DNA of 64,000 nt, from the NCBI RefSeq assembly GCF_000311785.1, contig NZ_HE978536.1, forward strand, positions 497,417 through 561,416. Reading direction: 5' to 3'. The translations under genes were made by a program, and so were the position numbers. Shown here in pieces: positions 25,702 through 34,424 of this stretch. Under the pieces are notes generated by a model that saw only the letters and a list, made by a program, of their open reading frames with translations, did no database searches and had not been told where the DNA came from. Source of the DNA: Brevibacillus massiliensis. GTDB taxonomy: Bacteria > Bacillota > Bacilli > Brevibacillales > Brevibacillaceae. The stretch's first letter is position 1. Every line of letters begins with the position of its first letter.

Positions 25702-26999
25702 ATCCGCACCACTTTGACCTGTTCATCGACGTGGCGGGGAATGCGGTTTTTCGTATCCATCAGGACTGGGTCTTGGCCCATTTGCTCGGCGACTTTTGCC
25801 CAGTCCAACTCAAGAAATTCCTGCTGCACCGCAGTCAACAGCAAGGCATCGGCTCTGTTTACAGTTTCTTCCAACGAATCCTTTTTGTGCGGGTAGCGGG
25901 TAGGAACCGCAGGATCGTAAGAACGAACCTCTGCTCCGCAGGATTGCAGCAATTGGATCAAATCGTGGACAGGGCTGACGCGGTCGTCGTTGGACATGTC
26001 TTTCATGGCTAGTCCCAGTACGGCGACCCGGCTGCCTGCCAGTTTTTTTCCCGCCTCGGCTAAAGCCTGCTCCAGCATCCGGGTCAGGACACGGGGAACT
26101 CCGTCGTTGATCTGCCTTGCCGTCTGCAGCAAGTGAAGGTCCAAACCCAATTCTTTTGCTTTGGGCTGCAGGTAGTAGAGCGCGTTGGGCAAGCAAAATC
26201 CGCCCACCCCGGGTCCCGGCGTCAGCAGATTTACCCGGGTGTGTGTATTGGCCACTTTGATCATCTCAAATGTGTCGATGCCAAACGCTTCGGCAAAACG
26301 GGCAAACTCTTGGACCATGGCGATGTTTACGTCGCGCTGGATATTTTCAATGACTTTGGCCGTCTCCACGACGCGGATACTGGAAATTGTTACCTCTGTC
26401 TCGCTGATAAACGAAAGGAGTTCCTTCCCTTTTTGCGCACTCTCTTCGTTCAGGCCGCCAAGCACCAGCGGCATATGGATAAACTCTTCGAACGCACGCC
26501 CTTCCGCGATGCGCTCCGAACAGTACGTCAAATAAAAATCAACTCCTGCCGTAAGTCGGCTGGTCTCCTCCAGGATCGGCAGGATCATCTCCTCCGTAGT
26601 CCCCGGCACTACCGTGCTGCGTATCATCACTGTGTCTCCCCGTTTTAACACGTTCCCCAATGATTGGGCACAGCTTTGCAGGGGGCGCAGATCCGGGTCG
26701 CCGCTGCGGACAGGCAATCCGACGGTGACGATGTAGTGGTCTACCGTCCGGGCCGCTTCTTCATAAGACGTCGTAGCGCGAAAGCGGCCGGCCGCCAGCT
26801 GTTCCCGCAGGATTTCCGGCAGTGTCTTTCCCTGGTACGCTTCCAGGTGGTGAGAGCGGCCCGCGTTGATCTCTTCGACCACGCTCGGCAGAACATCCAC
26901 TCCGATCACCTGCGCTCCTTTCATGGCGTAAGTGAGAGCCAAGGGCAAACCGACAAAGCCAAGGCCCACAACAGCAACACGTACGGGCTGGGTCTTCAT
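25698..26999 (-). CDS. Nucleotide-sugar (UDP-ManNAc/UDP-glucose type) 6-dehydrogenase
   Basis: The 433-aa protein has the N-terminal NAD loop VAVVGLGFVGLPLA (residues 8-21), the central domain helix with ETAKVIENIQRDVNIA, and the catalytic cysteine in PGPGVGGFCLPNA (Cys269). The C-terminal domain holds VLGLAMKDMSNDDRVSPVHD. These enzymes oxidise UDP-sugars to uronates in two NAD-dependent steps. The sequence looks nearer to WecC-type UDP-ManNAc dehydrogenases than to UDP-glucose dehydrogenase, but I cannot settle this by eye. It would supply an acidic sugar for a wall polymer. Confidence 0.88.
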   Translation of the reverse strand: MKTQPVRVAVVGLGFVGLPLALTYAMKGAQVIGVDVLPSVVEEINAGRSHHLEAYQGKTLPEILREQLAAGRFRATTSYEEAARTVDHYIVTVGLPVRSGDPDLRPLQSCAQSLGNVLKRGDTVMIRSTVVPGTTEEMILPILEETSRLTAGVDFYLTYCSERIAEGRAFEEFIHMPLVLGGLNEESAQKGKELLSFISETEVTISSIRVVETAKVIENIQRDVNIAMVQEFARFAEAFGIDTFEMIKVANTHTRVNLLTPGPGVGGFCLPNALYYLQPKAKELGLDLHLLQTARQINDGVPRVLTRMLEQALAEAGKKLAGSRVAVLGLAMKDMSNDDRVSPVHDLIQLLQSCGAEVRSYDPAVPTRYPHKKDSLEETVNRADALLLTAVQQEFLELDWAKVAEQMGQDPVLMDTKNRIPRHVDEQVKVVRI

Positions 27000-27033
27000 T
27001 GCATATCTCCTCTTTTCCCTGATAATCGCTCGT

Positions 27034-27186
27034 TTAGCTTTGTGTCAAGACCGCTGTGCTGCTCATCGATTGCGGCACAGGAGCAGGGGTAGATGGTACT
27101 TTGGGTAAATAGTAGAATACGTAGATGGCTCCCGCCGCAAAAAACAGCAGACAGAAGACGAACAACACCTTGTACAGGACCTGCAA
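27034..27186 (-). CDS. Small single-pass membrane protein, 50 aa
   Basis: A TTG start (27186) lies eight bases after GGGGAGG. The product begins MQVLYKVLFVFCLLFFAAGA, has one transmembrane helix followed by AIYVFYYLPKVPSTPAPVPQ, and ends in a serine/threonine-rich tail. It lies 34 bp upstream of the nucleotide-sugar dehydrogenase gene on the same strand and is probably cotranscribed. No family is recognised; the strong ribosome-binding site is the main support. Confidence 0.5.
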   Translation of the reverse strand: MQVLYKVLFVFCLLFFAAGAIYVFYYLPKVPSTPAPVPQSMSSTAVLTQS

Positions 27187-27295
27187 GGTGATTTCCTCCC
27201 CTCATTGGTCGTCAGGCAGGTGCCCGGCAGCGCGAATCCCTGCCGCCAACTGTTAATTATACTGGTGTTTTGCGAAAAAAGGTAGAGAACCCGAC

Positions 27296-27595
27296 TTATT
27301 TCGACAAACAGACAGTAAGCGGCCCCTGCACGTAAAGCTGGCAGGCCAGCCGATACCCTTGGCTGAGGGCATCTGCGCCCAGGCGGTAAGCCTCTGTCTC
27401 GCTGATGGGTTCGGCTGAACCGTCGGGAACGCTCATCACGAGACGGCAGGTGGTGCATTTTCCCGTCGTGCAAAAAAACTCTACAGGCAGATTCGCTTTG
27501 ACCATTGCCAACAGCAAGTTATCCCCTGGTTTGACGAGCAACTCTGTCCGCTTGTCATCCTCCATTACGGTAACGACGATATCCGCTTCCGCCAT
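27296..27595 (-). CDS. Plant-type [2Fe-2S] ferredoxin
   Basis: The 99-aa protein has the C-x4-C-x2-C cluster motif FFCTTGKCTTCRLVM (near residues 42-50) and a fourth cysteine in YRLACQLYV, about 35 residues later. It has a beta-grasp ferredoxin layout and should carry one electron at low potential. The ATG follows AAAAGGAGGAGG. It is 30 bp downstream of the DUF350 gene, in a series with mutS2. Its redox partner is not evident. Confidence 0.9.
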   Translation of the reverse strand: MAEADIVVTVMEDDKRTELLVKPGDNLLLAMVKANLPVEFFCTTGKCTTCRLVMSVPDGSAEPISETEAYRLGADALSQGYRLACQLYVQGPLTVCLSK

Positions 27596-27625
27596 GTGTC
27601 CCTCCTCCTTTTATCCGGTATCGCT

Positions 27626-28036
27626 CTACAGTTTGAGGCTGGCACCGACAATGTAGGAGAATCCGATGGACAGAACCATGGAGAGAAAGCCGACAGCACG
27701 GTTGTCCCGCTCAATTTCGGCATCCACATGAAAACTGGGCGTCATAAATTCGAAGACGAAGTAGCTGACCAAGAGCAGCAAAAAACCGAATGACCCCCAT
27801 ATCAGCGCCTGTCCGATGCTGTCGTGATGCTCGATGGAAAAGCGGAAAATGTTTGCGATGCCAAATACCTTTCCGCCTGTAGCCATCGCCACGGCGATAT
27901 TGCCTTTTTTGATCTCTTTCCATACCCTGTATTTTGTGACCAGTTCAAAGATGGTCAAAAAGAGGATCATCGCCAGACCTGTAACCGCAAAATAGGCGGC
28001 GGTCGCAAAATACGGATTAGCCAACAACATTTTCAC
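27626..28036 (-). CDS. DUF350 family membrane protein (YshE-like)
   Basis: The 136-aa protein starts at a GTG behind GGGAGG and has four hydrophobic segments. It carries two DUF350 repeats, seen in YRVWKEIKKGNIAVAMATGG and DAEIERDNRAVGFLSMVLSI. The function is unknown. In B. subtilis the DUF350 gene yshE also follows mutS2, so this is part of the conserved block. A ferredoxin gene follows here. Confidence 0.85.
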   Translation of the reverse strand: MKMLLANPYFATAAYFAVTGLAMILFLTIFELVTKYRVWKEIKKGNIAVAMATGGKVFGIANIFRFSIEHHDSIGQALIWGSFGFLLLLVSYFVFEFMTPSFHVDAEIERDNRAVGFLSMVLSIGFSYIVGASLKL

Positions 28037-28078
28037 GCGCTTTCCTCCCTTGCCCCGAATGCCCCATTTTTCGGCGGC

Positions 28079-30430
28079 TTACTTCAGCTCAACAATCGTC
28101 GCGCCGACTCCGCCTTCTCCCTGGCCGCCCAACCGAAACGACTTGACGCTTCGGTGGCTGCGGAGAAACTCGTGTACGGCTTTTCGCAGTACACCGGTAC
28201 CGTGACCGTGGATGATCGATACGGAGTGAAGGCCAGCCAGCAAGGCTTCGTCCAGGTACTGATCGATCTCAAGCAAGCCGTCCTCTACGTTGTAGCCTCG
28301 CAGATCCAGTTCCATTTTGACGTTGTTCCGCCGCGATTTTACAGCGGTGTACTGTAGCTGCGGCTCGGCTTTGACCGATTGCAGCAGGTTCATATCCTCC
28401 CGCTTCACCTTCATCTTCATAATGCCGATCTGAACCAGGTACTCCTTGTCTGACACCTTTTCCAGGATCGTTCCCTTTTGTCCGAAGCTGGTCACCATCA
28501 CTTCGTCACCTGGTTTCAGCTGTACAGCGCGGACAGCCTTGGCCGGTTTGGCGACTTTTTCTCTTTCCAGCGGAAGTACGGCATTGCCCAGCCGCTTCTT
28601 GGCTTCAATCAAGCGATGTTCTTTCACCTCGATGCCATCTGCCAGCATCCCGCGCAGTTCGCGGATGATGCTGTTCGCCTCTTCCTTGGCCAACTGAACG
28701 GCGAGCCGCGCTTCCTCCTCCGCTTTTTCCAGCAGGGCATTTTTTTCTTCGGCGAAACGCTCCCGTTCCTCCTGCACAAGCTTGCGGAGCTCTTCCGCCT
28801 CCCGCCTGAGCTGCTCGGCTTCCCTGCGCTCCCGCTCAGCCTTTTTGGTATTTCGCTCCAGGGAAGCGATCATCGATTCCACCTGGTTTTCTTCCTCGCT
28901 GATCGAGCTGCGGGCGGCTTCGATGATCTCCTCCGGCAAACCGAGCCGTTTGGCGATGGCAAAAGCATTGGAGCGGCCGGGAACCCCGATCAGCAGGCGG
29001 TAGGTCGGACGGAGGGTCTGCACGTCGAACTCGACGCTTGCGTTGATCACGCCGTCGCGGTTATAGGCGTACGCTTTCAGCTCACTGTAGTGCGTGGTCG
29101 CCACCAACCGGGCGCCCCGCTGCACCACGTGGTCGAGAATGGCCATAGCCAGTGCGGCCCCTTCGGTCGGATCAGTCCCCGCGCCCAGCTCGTCAAACAG
29201 CACCAGGCTGCGTTCATCTATCTGGGACAGAATGCGGATAATATTGGTCAAATGGCTGGAAAAGGTAGACAGGCTTTGCTCGATCGACTGCTCATCACCG
29301 ATGTCGGCGTACACAGAGGAAAAGACGGCTACCTCGCTCTCTTCCTCAGCCGGGATGTGCAAGCCGCTCATCGCCATCAGCGACAAGAGGCCGATTGTCT
29401 TGATCGAGACGGTTTTCCCCCCTGTATTCGGACCGGTGATGACAATCGCCGTATAGCTGCCGCCCAGCTCCACGTCAATCGGGACGACGATGTCTTGGGC
29501 GATCAGCGGATGGCGCGCTTTTCTCAGCCGGATGAAGCCCTGATCGTTCAAGCGGGGGCTGGTCGCTTTCATCGCGACCGAAAGCAGCGCACGGGCGAAG
29601 ATAAAATCAAGTTCGGCCAGCGCTTCGATGTTTCCTTGCAGCGGCTCCATCACCTCGGCTACCCTGTTGGTCAAAGCCAGCAGGATGCGCTCTATCTCCC
29701 GCTCCTCCTTAAGCCGCGACTCACGCAGCTTGTTGTTCATGGAAACAATTGCCTCCGGCTCGATGAACAGGGTCGCTCCCGAAGCAGACTGATCGTGCAC
29801 AATCCCGCCGAAAACGTGCCGGTACTCTTGTTTTACGGGGATCACGTACCTGTCGCCGCGAATTGTAATGATGTTTTCCATCAGCATCTTTTGGTAAGAA
29901 CTGGAACGAATCATCTGTTCGAGGCGTTCCCTGACCCGTGCCTCCAACCCGCGGATTTCCTGGCGGATGCTGCGCAGCTCCGGGCTGGCGCTGTCTACGA
30001 TCTCGCCGTTTTCGTCGATGCAGCGTCGAATCTCCGTTTCGATCTCGCGCAGCCCTTCGATATTTTCCGCCAGCGCCTGCAGCAGCGGAAGCGGTTCTGT
30101 CTGGCTCACATCCAGCAGGAACTGCTTGAGGCGCCGTCCGGAGAAGATGGTACTGGCTACATCGAGGAGCTCGGAGGGCGACAAAATCGAGCCGAGCCTG
30201 GCGCGCTGGATCGGCCCACGTATATCGCGGATGCCCCCGAGCGGGACGCTGCCTTTTACGCGCAGCACCGTGCTCGCTTCATCGGTTGCCTGCAGGGCCA
30301 GCCGCACTTCCTCTATATTTGTAAACGGCCTGGCATTCCCAGCCCGTTCCTTCCCCAAGAGAGAGGATGCCTTATCCACCAGTAAGGCGATTACCTTGTC
30401 GTATTCCAATGTCTTCAACACGCGCTCCAC
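28079..30430 (-). CDS. mutS2: Endonuclease MutS2 / ribosome collision factor RqcU
   Basis: I use the GTG at 30430 (VERVLKTLEYDKVIALL), nine bases after GGAGG, giving 783 aa, the normal size. The order is an N-terminal core domain, clamp, ABC-type ATPase with Walker A VITGPNTGGKTVSIKT and signature region SLSTFSSHLTNI, a long charged coiled coil (residues about 510-620), a KOW-like segment and a C-terminal Smr domain (MELDLRGYNVEDGLLEIDQY and VSIIHGHGTGVLRKAV). It lacks the mismatch-binding domain of MutS1. MutS2 splits stalled or collided ribosomes and has been linked to recombination control. It precedes the DUF350 gene as in B. subtilis. Confidence 0.96.
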   Translation of the reverse strand: MERVLKTLEYDKVIALLVDKASSLLGKERAGNARPFTNIEEVRLALQATDEASTVLRVKGSVPLGGIRDIRGPIQRARLGSILSPSELLDVASTIFSGRRLKQFLLDVSQTEPLPLLQALAENIEGLREIETEIRRCIDENGEIVDSASPELRSIRQEIRGLEARVRERLEQMIRSSSYQKMLMENIITIRGDRYVIPVKQEYRHVFGGIVHDQSASGATLFIEPEAIVSMNNKLRESRLKEEREIERILLALTNRVAEVMEPLQGNIEALAELDFIFARALLSVAMKATSPRLNDQGFIRLRKARHPLIAQDIVVPIDVELGGSYTAIVITGPNTGGKTVSIKTIGLLSLMAMSGLHIPAEEESEVAVFSSVYADIGDEQSIEQSLSTFSSHLTNIIRILSQIDERSLVLFDELGAGTDPTEGAALAMAILDHVVQRGARLVATTHYSELKAYAYNRDGVINASVEFDVQTLRPTYRLLIGVPGRSNAFAIAKRLGLPEEIIEAARSSISEEENQVESMIASLERNTKKAERERREAEQLRREAEELRKLVQEERERFAEEKNALLEKAEEEARLAVQLAKEEANSIIRELRGMLADGIEVKEHRLIEAKKRLGNAVLPLEREKVAKPAKAVRAVQLKPGDEVMVTSFGQKGTILEKVSDKEYLVQIGIMKMKVKREDMNLLQSVKAEPQLQYTAVKSRRNNVKMELDLRGYNVEDGLLEIDQYLDEALLAGLHSVSIIHGHGTGVLRKAVHEFLRSHRSVKSFRLGGQGEGGVGATIVELK

Positions 30431-30463
30431 AAAAAGAAGCCTCCTTCGGCGATTCATTCCCCC

Positions 30464-30492
30464 ATTATAACACTTGCCGCTTTATCTGACCA
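30464..30492 (-). promoter_or_regulatory. Candidate sigma-A promoter of mutS2
   Basis: On the minus strand TGGTCA (30487-30492) is 17 bp from TATAAT (30464-30469), 34 bp upstream of the GTG start. The -10 box is perfect and the -35 box matches at four of six positions. Confidence 0.6.
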
Positions 30493-30615
30493 TGAAGCGG
30501 CCAGAGGCGAAGGAGATGGCCGATTTCCTGAATTTACTAGTTCTCCCCTTACATACTAACAGAGAAAACAAGCCACAATGAACTTGAAGACCTAGCCCAT
30601 TAAGGAGGAGTAACG

Positions 30616-30990
30616 ATGACTATCCTACGCCACGTAATCCGCTTTATTGTAGCGGCCATCGTGTTAATGTTCGTCGGCTTCCTGGTCCCTGGATTTTCCA
30701 TCACCAGCTTTTGGACAGCAATCTTGGCGGCAATCGTGATCGCATTGATCGGTTGGGCGATTGAAGCCATGTTTGGCGAGCGGGTATCTCCCTTCCACCG
30801 CGGGATTGTCGGTTTTTTGGTAAGTGCCGTAGTCATCTACCTCACACAGTTTATCGTCCCTGGCTTCCATGTAACCATTCTCGGTGCGCTGCTCGCATCC
30901 TTGGTCATCGGTATTATCGACTTGTTTATCCCGATCAAGACGCACATGGATTTTCGGGGCGGGGACGCGGGCAACCGCCAGAATACCTAA
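30616..30990 (+). CDS. Phage-holin-like four-helix membrane protein (YvlD family)
   Basis: The 124-aa protein has four hydrophobic helices in two similar halves: VAAIVLMFVGFLVPGFSI and AVVIYLTQFIVPGFHVTILG. The VPGF motif in each half is typical of pfam04020. Despite the family name these are chromosomal envelope proteins, not phage lysis genes; B. subtilis YvlD is induced by envelope stress. The ATG follows AAGGAGGAG. It is monocistronic, ending at a strong terminator. Confidence 0.85.
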   Translation: MTILRHVIRFIVAAIVLMFVGFLVPGFSITSFWTAILAAIVIALIGWAIEAMFGERVSPFHRGIVGFLVSAVVIYLTQFIVPGFHVTILGALLASLVIGIIDLFIPIKTHMDFRGGDAGNRQNT

Positions 30991-31018
30991 TCTGACCAAG
31001 GTACCGCAGGATGCCATG

Positions 31019-31056
31019 TGAAAGGCCCGGGCTTCAGACAGCCCCGGGCCTTTTCA
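31019..31056. terminator. Bidirectional terminator between yvlD-like and larB
   Basis: AAAAGGCCCGGG and CCCGGGCCTTTT flank a short loop between convergent genes. Confidence 0.9.
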
Positions 31057-31061
31057 CAGCT

Positions 31062-31823
31062 CTAATCGGAATGTGCCGCACGAGCGGACTGCCGGTGGAT
31101 CATTCCGGCCATGTAACCGGCGCCGAACCCGTTGTCAATATTGACGACCGCCACTCCGGTCGCGCATGCGTTCAACATGCTGAGCAGCGCCGCCAAACCG
31201 TGGAAGTTGGCACCGTAACCTACGCTTGTCGGCACGGCGATCACCGGGACGTCGACCAGTCCGGCGACCACACTGGCCAACGCTCCTTCCATCCCTGCCA
31301 CACAAACAATCGCAGTCGATCCGCGGATTTCATCCAGCCGCTGAAACAGTCTGTGGATTCCCGCCACACCGACATCGGCAATCACGCGCGCTTCCGCCCC
31401 CAGACAGCGAATCGTCCAGGCCGCTTCCTGGGCAACAGCCCAATCGGATGTTCCGGCGGCGACTACCGAGACGTACCCGGGCGAAACCGATTCGAGCGGA
31501 CGATCGCTCCAGATGGCCATCCGGGCGTCCGCGTGATACTCCACCATCGGCAAGCGCTGCGTGAGCACCTCTGCTTGCTCTGGCGAGACGCGTGTCGCCA
31601 GGACAATCGATTGATGCTCCATCAGCCGCTCAAAAATGGCGACAAGCTGCTGCTCTGACTTCCCTGCCGCGAAGATCACTTCCGGAAATCCGGTCCGCTT
31701 TTCCCGGTCAAGATCGAGATTGGCAAAACCGAGGTTGCTTACAGCCCACACCTGCTCCTCCGCCTGTTCAACACTTAGCGAGCCGCTGCGCACCCGTTCT
31801 AAAATATCTTTCAGCTCAGCCAT
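31062..31823 (-). CDS. larB: Nickel-pincer cofactor biosynthesis protein LarB
   Basis: The 253-aa protein has the C-terminal PurE-like fold seen in DWAVAQEAAWTIRCLGAEAR, VCVAGMEGALASVVAGLVDV and PTSVGYGANFHGLAALLSML. LarB carboxylates and hydrolyses nicotinic acid adenine dinucleotide, giving pyridine-3,5-dicarboxylate mononucleotide, the first step in making the nickel-pincer nucleotide of lactate racemase and related enzymes. Its start overlaps the larE stop by 8 bp. Neither larC nor larA is present in the window. Confidence 0.92.
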   Translation of the reverse strand: MAELKDILERVRSGSLSVEQAEEQVWAVSNLGFANLDLDREKRTGFPEVIFAAGKSEQQLVAIFERLMEHQSIVLATRVSPEQAEVLTQRLPMVEYHADARMAIWSDRPLESVSPGYVSVVAAGTSDWAVAQEAAWTIRCLGAEARVIADVGVAGIHRLFQRLDEIRGSTAIVCVAGMEGALASVVAGLVDVPVIAVPTSVGYGANFHGLAALLSMLNACATGVAVVNIDNGFGAGYMAGMIHRQSARAAHSD

Positions 31824-32691
31824 GGTTTTCTTTAACTTCCTTCTCCAAGATGGTATTCATGCTGCCGGTCTGATAGCCAAACAAGTCCAGCGTGACATAG
31901 CTAAAACCGATTTCCCGCAGCGTCTGGTCGATGTTCTTGTACTGTTCCAACACCTTTGGAAAGTCGCTTGGCATCACTTCGATGCGGGCAATTTTATCGT
32001 GGTGGCGCACCCGTACCTGGTGGAAGCCGAGACTCAGCAGGTAGCCTTCCGCTCTGTCAATCTGGTCAATTTTTTCCAATGTGATTTCTGAACCGTAGGG
32101 AATCCTCGACGACAGACAGGCGAATGATGGTTTGTTCCACGTCGGCAGCCCCAGTTCCAGAGAAAGCTGGCGAATTTCTTCTTTGTACAGCCCCGCCTCC
32201 TGCAGCAGGCTCCGCACCCCGCGCCCGGCCGCAGCTACTCTTCCCGGACGGTAGTCGCCGAGATCATCCATGTTGGCCCCGTCGCATATGACAGCGTTCC
32301 ATTCATTTTCCAGCGCCATCTGGCCAAGGTGTTCATAAAGTCCATCCTTACAATAAAAGCAGCGGTTTATCGGATTGGAGACGAAATTCGGGTTTTCCAT
32401 CTCTCGGATTTGAGTCGTCACCAGCCGGGCGTTCAGGCGCTTTGCCAACTGCTTGGCAGCTTCAAACTCCCGCGTCGGAAAGGTTTCCGAAGCGGCCGTT
32501 ACGGCGATCGCTTCGTCGCCAAGCTCCTGAACGGCCCGGGCCAGCAGAAACGTACTGTCGACCCCGCCGGAAAAAGCGATTACCACTCTCTTCAGCTCTC
32601 TTAAAATCGCGCCCAGCTTGGCATCCTTTTCCTGAATGGTCAAACGACTGGCCGCTTCGATCAACTGCTCTTTGGTCGGCATGGCGGTCAT
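31816..32691 (-). CDS. larE: ATP-dependent sacrificial sulfur transferase LarE
   Basis: From the ATG at 32691 (MTAMPTKEQLIEAASRL; GGGGGAG upstream) the product is 291 aa. The PP-loop ATPase motif is IAFSGGVDSTFLL (residues 38-50). The conserved NPINRCFYCKDGLYEHL region carries the cysteine that donates sulfur in some LarE proteins, here as Cys-x2-Cys. LarE sulfurates the dicarboxylated pyridine nucleotide made by LarB. The operon order larE-larB is compact. LarC, which inserts nickel, must be elsewhere if the pathway is complete. Confidence 0.92.
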   Translation of the reverse strand: MTAMPTKEQLIEAASRLTIQEKDAKLGAILRELKRVVIAFSGGVDSTFLLARAVQELGDEAIAVTAASETFPTREFEAAKQLAKRLNARLVTTQIREMENPNFVSNPINRCFYCKDGLYEHLGQMALENEWNAVICDGANMDDLGDYRPGRVAAAGRGVRSLLQEAGLYKEEIRQLSLELGLPTWNKPSFACLSSRIPYGSEITLEKIDQIDRAEGYLLSLGFHQVRVRHHDKIARIEVMPSDFPKVLEQYKNIDQTLREIGFSYVTLDLFGYQTGSMNTILEKEVKENHG

Positions 32692-32817
32692 CGCGGCAAC
32701 TCCCCCTTCTTCGCCAGTTCTGTAGTCTGTATCATGTTTCAATATCCCTTATTATACTTTGTCGGGTCGTCATGCGCACGTGTTTAAGTGCGAAGCGGCT
32801 CATCCGGGGTCAAACGC

Positions 32818-33957
32818 CTATCTCCCGGCAATACGCCGATAGATCCGCAGCAAGCCGCTGACCGTTCGATCCCAACTGAATTTCGTCAGTACGCGGTATC
32901 TGCCGCCCGATGCCAATTTTCTATATACTGCGGGAGACGAGAGGATGCGGTCGATCGCCCAGGCGTATGCAGCAGGATTGGCATAGGCTTTGACCAACAG
33001 ACCGCTCCTGCCGTGTGCGACCGCTTCGCGATTGCCGCCGCGACTCGAGGCCACGATCGGAACGCCGGAGGACATCGCTTCCAGGCTGACGAGCGGCAGC
33101 CCTTCGCGAAGGAGCGACGGACAGACCACGACATCCCCCAAGTGGTAGGCATCTGCCATCTTGTCTGGCGGCAGGTAGCCGGTAAAGCGGATCGGCACGT
33201 TCAGTTGTTTGGACAAGGAGCCGACTTTGCGCATGTACGCCGTCTGCCGCTGCACCCCGGGCCAGGAGGAGCCGACCGCGACCAGTCTCACTTTCGGATA
33301 GCGCCGTTTCAACTGTGCGACTGCCCGCACCAGCGTGTGCAGCCCCTTGCCGTGCACGATCCGGCCAACGAATAGGATGTTGCAGGAACCCGGCACGCCC
33401 CGCTTCAGCCGGAGCTTTTGCTTCATGCTGGCAGGCTGCGGACGAAACGCATCGGTATCGACACCGTTTCTGTTCGTGAAAAACTTCCTCCGGTATTTCG
33501 GAAAACGCCGCTTCATCGTTTGCGTGACGAACGAAGAGACCGATACCACTGCCCTGACCCGGCTTAAGATCGAGTCGGCCTGCTCCCGCGACAGAAGCGA
33601 CATGTAGGTAAGCGAATGCAGCGACAAGACGATCGGCGTCTGCGGAAACGCCCTTGCCACATGGGTGACAAAGCTTGGGCGGTTTTCAATTTGGATAAGG
33701 TCGAAGTGTTTGCCTCGAATTTTGCGAAGAGCAGCCATCAGATAAGAAGAACGTCCCGCCTGATTGATCCGGACAATCTTGCCGGCTCCTCCCGCCAGCG
33801 TGCTTTCGCGCGGCAGCCGCCGATGTGCCCGGCAGAGAATCGTTACCTGGGCCTTGCCAGCCATTCTGCGAAAGATATTGTAAATACAAGTTTCCACGGA
33901 CCCTCCCTTGATCGGGGGGACAGGAAGCTGCTCGGGCGCAATCACCAGAATCCGCAC
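32818..33957 (-). CDS. GT4-family glycosyltransferase, CotSA-like
   Basis: The 379-aa protein begins at GTG (MRILVIAPEQLPVPPIKGGS) behind GAGGAGGGG. It has the GT4 donor-domain entry NILFVGRIVHGKGLHTLVRA and the E-x7-E motif in CPSLLREGLPLVSLEAMSSG. The PVPPIKGGSVE loop resembles spore-coat protein CotSA of B. subtilis, so a role in spore-surface polysaccharide is plausible but not shown. A very basic composition (many Arg and Lys) is noticeable. It is not tightly linked to its neighbours. Confidence 0.8.
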   Translation of the reverse strand: MRILVIAPEQLPVPPIKGGSVETCIYNIFRRMAGKAQVTILCRAHRRLPRESTLAGGAGKIVRINQAGRSSYLMAALRKIRGKHFDLIQIENRPSFVTHVARAFPQTPIVLSLHSLTYMSLLSREQADSILSRVRAVVSVSSFVTQTMKRRFPKYRRKFFTNRNGVDTDAFRPQPASMKQKLRLKRGVPGSCNILFVGRIVHGKGLHTLVRAVAQLKRRYPKVRLVAVGSSWPGVQRQTAYMRKVGSLSKQLNVPIRFTGYLPPDKMADAYHLGDVVVCPSLLREGLPLVSLEAMSSGVPIVASSRGGNREAVAHGRSGLLVKAYANPAAYAWAIDRILSSPAVYRKLASGGRYRVLTKFSWDRTVSGLLRIYRRIAGR

Positions 33958-34033
33958 AGTGACCCCTCCTCTTTCAAGTTGCCATATTATATGAAGAGAA
34001 GGATAGATGCCACGAGGGCATCCGCCACGTCAT

Positions 34034-34058
34034 GAAAAAGAGAGGCGTTTGCCTCTCC
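34034..34058 (-). terminator. Terminator after zapA
   Basis: On the minus strand GAGAGGC, AAAC loop and GCCTCTC are followed by TTTTTC, 12 bp past the zapA stop. Confidence 0.85.
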
Positions 34059-34069
34059 TTTCGTAACGG

Positions 34070-34345
34070 TTATGTTTTGTCGTTATCCGCTGCATCCTCT
34101 TTCAGGATCTTCAACAGGTCCTCGTACTCGCGACGGAGTCGAAAGTATTCATCAGCAATGTTTACGGCAGTCAACACGGCAATTTTAGTCGTATCCAAGC
34201 GGGAATTTCCGTGACCGATCTCGTTCATTTTGTCGTCGACGTAGCCCGCCACCATGCGCATATGGTTGATGCTAGCCTTTCCGCTGAGGCGATATTGCTG
34301 GCCAAAAATGTCTACCGTAACACGGTTTTTTTCGTCATTTTGCAC
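34070..34345 (-). CDS. zapA: Cell division protein ZapA
   Basis: The GTG at 34345 (VQNDEKNRVTVDIFGQQYRL) has GGGAGG five bases upstream and gives 91 aa; an upstream TTG falls inside that ribosome-binding site. The ZapA motifs VTVDIFGQQYRLSG and LDTTKIAVLTAVNIADEYF are clear, followed by a short coiled coil. ZapA bundles FtsZ filaments at midcell. It lies directly downstream of pheT as in B. subtilis, where rnhC lies between; rnhC is absent here. Confidence 0.93.
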   Translation of the reverse strand: MQNDEKNRVTVDIFGQQYRLSGKASINHMRMVAGYVDDKMNEIGHGNSRLDTTKIAVLTAVNIADEYFRLRREYEDLLKILKEDAADNDKT

Positions 34346-34424
34346 GATGGCCTCCCCTCCCAACGACGACCGTTGCTTTCCCCTCTAAGGTTACTGAAAA
34401 TGACAGTACTCGTCAAGATTATCC

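Noticed and set aside
28478-30385. 635-codon plus-strand open frame
   Set aside because: Antisense shadow of mutS2, with low-complexity composition typical of GC-rich shadows.
30616-30990. Possible phage remnant because the product resembles a holin family
   Set aside because: The YvlD-type family is a normal chromosomal envelope protein; no other phage genes are nearby.
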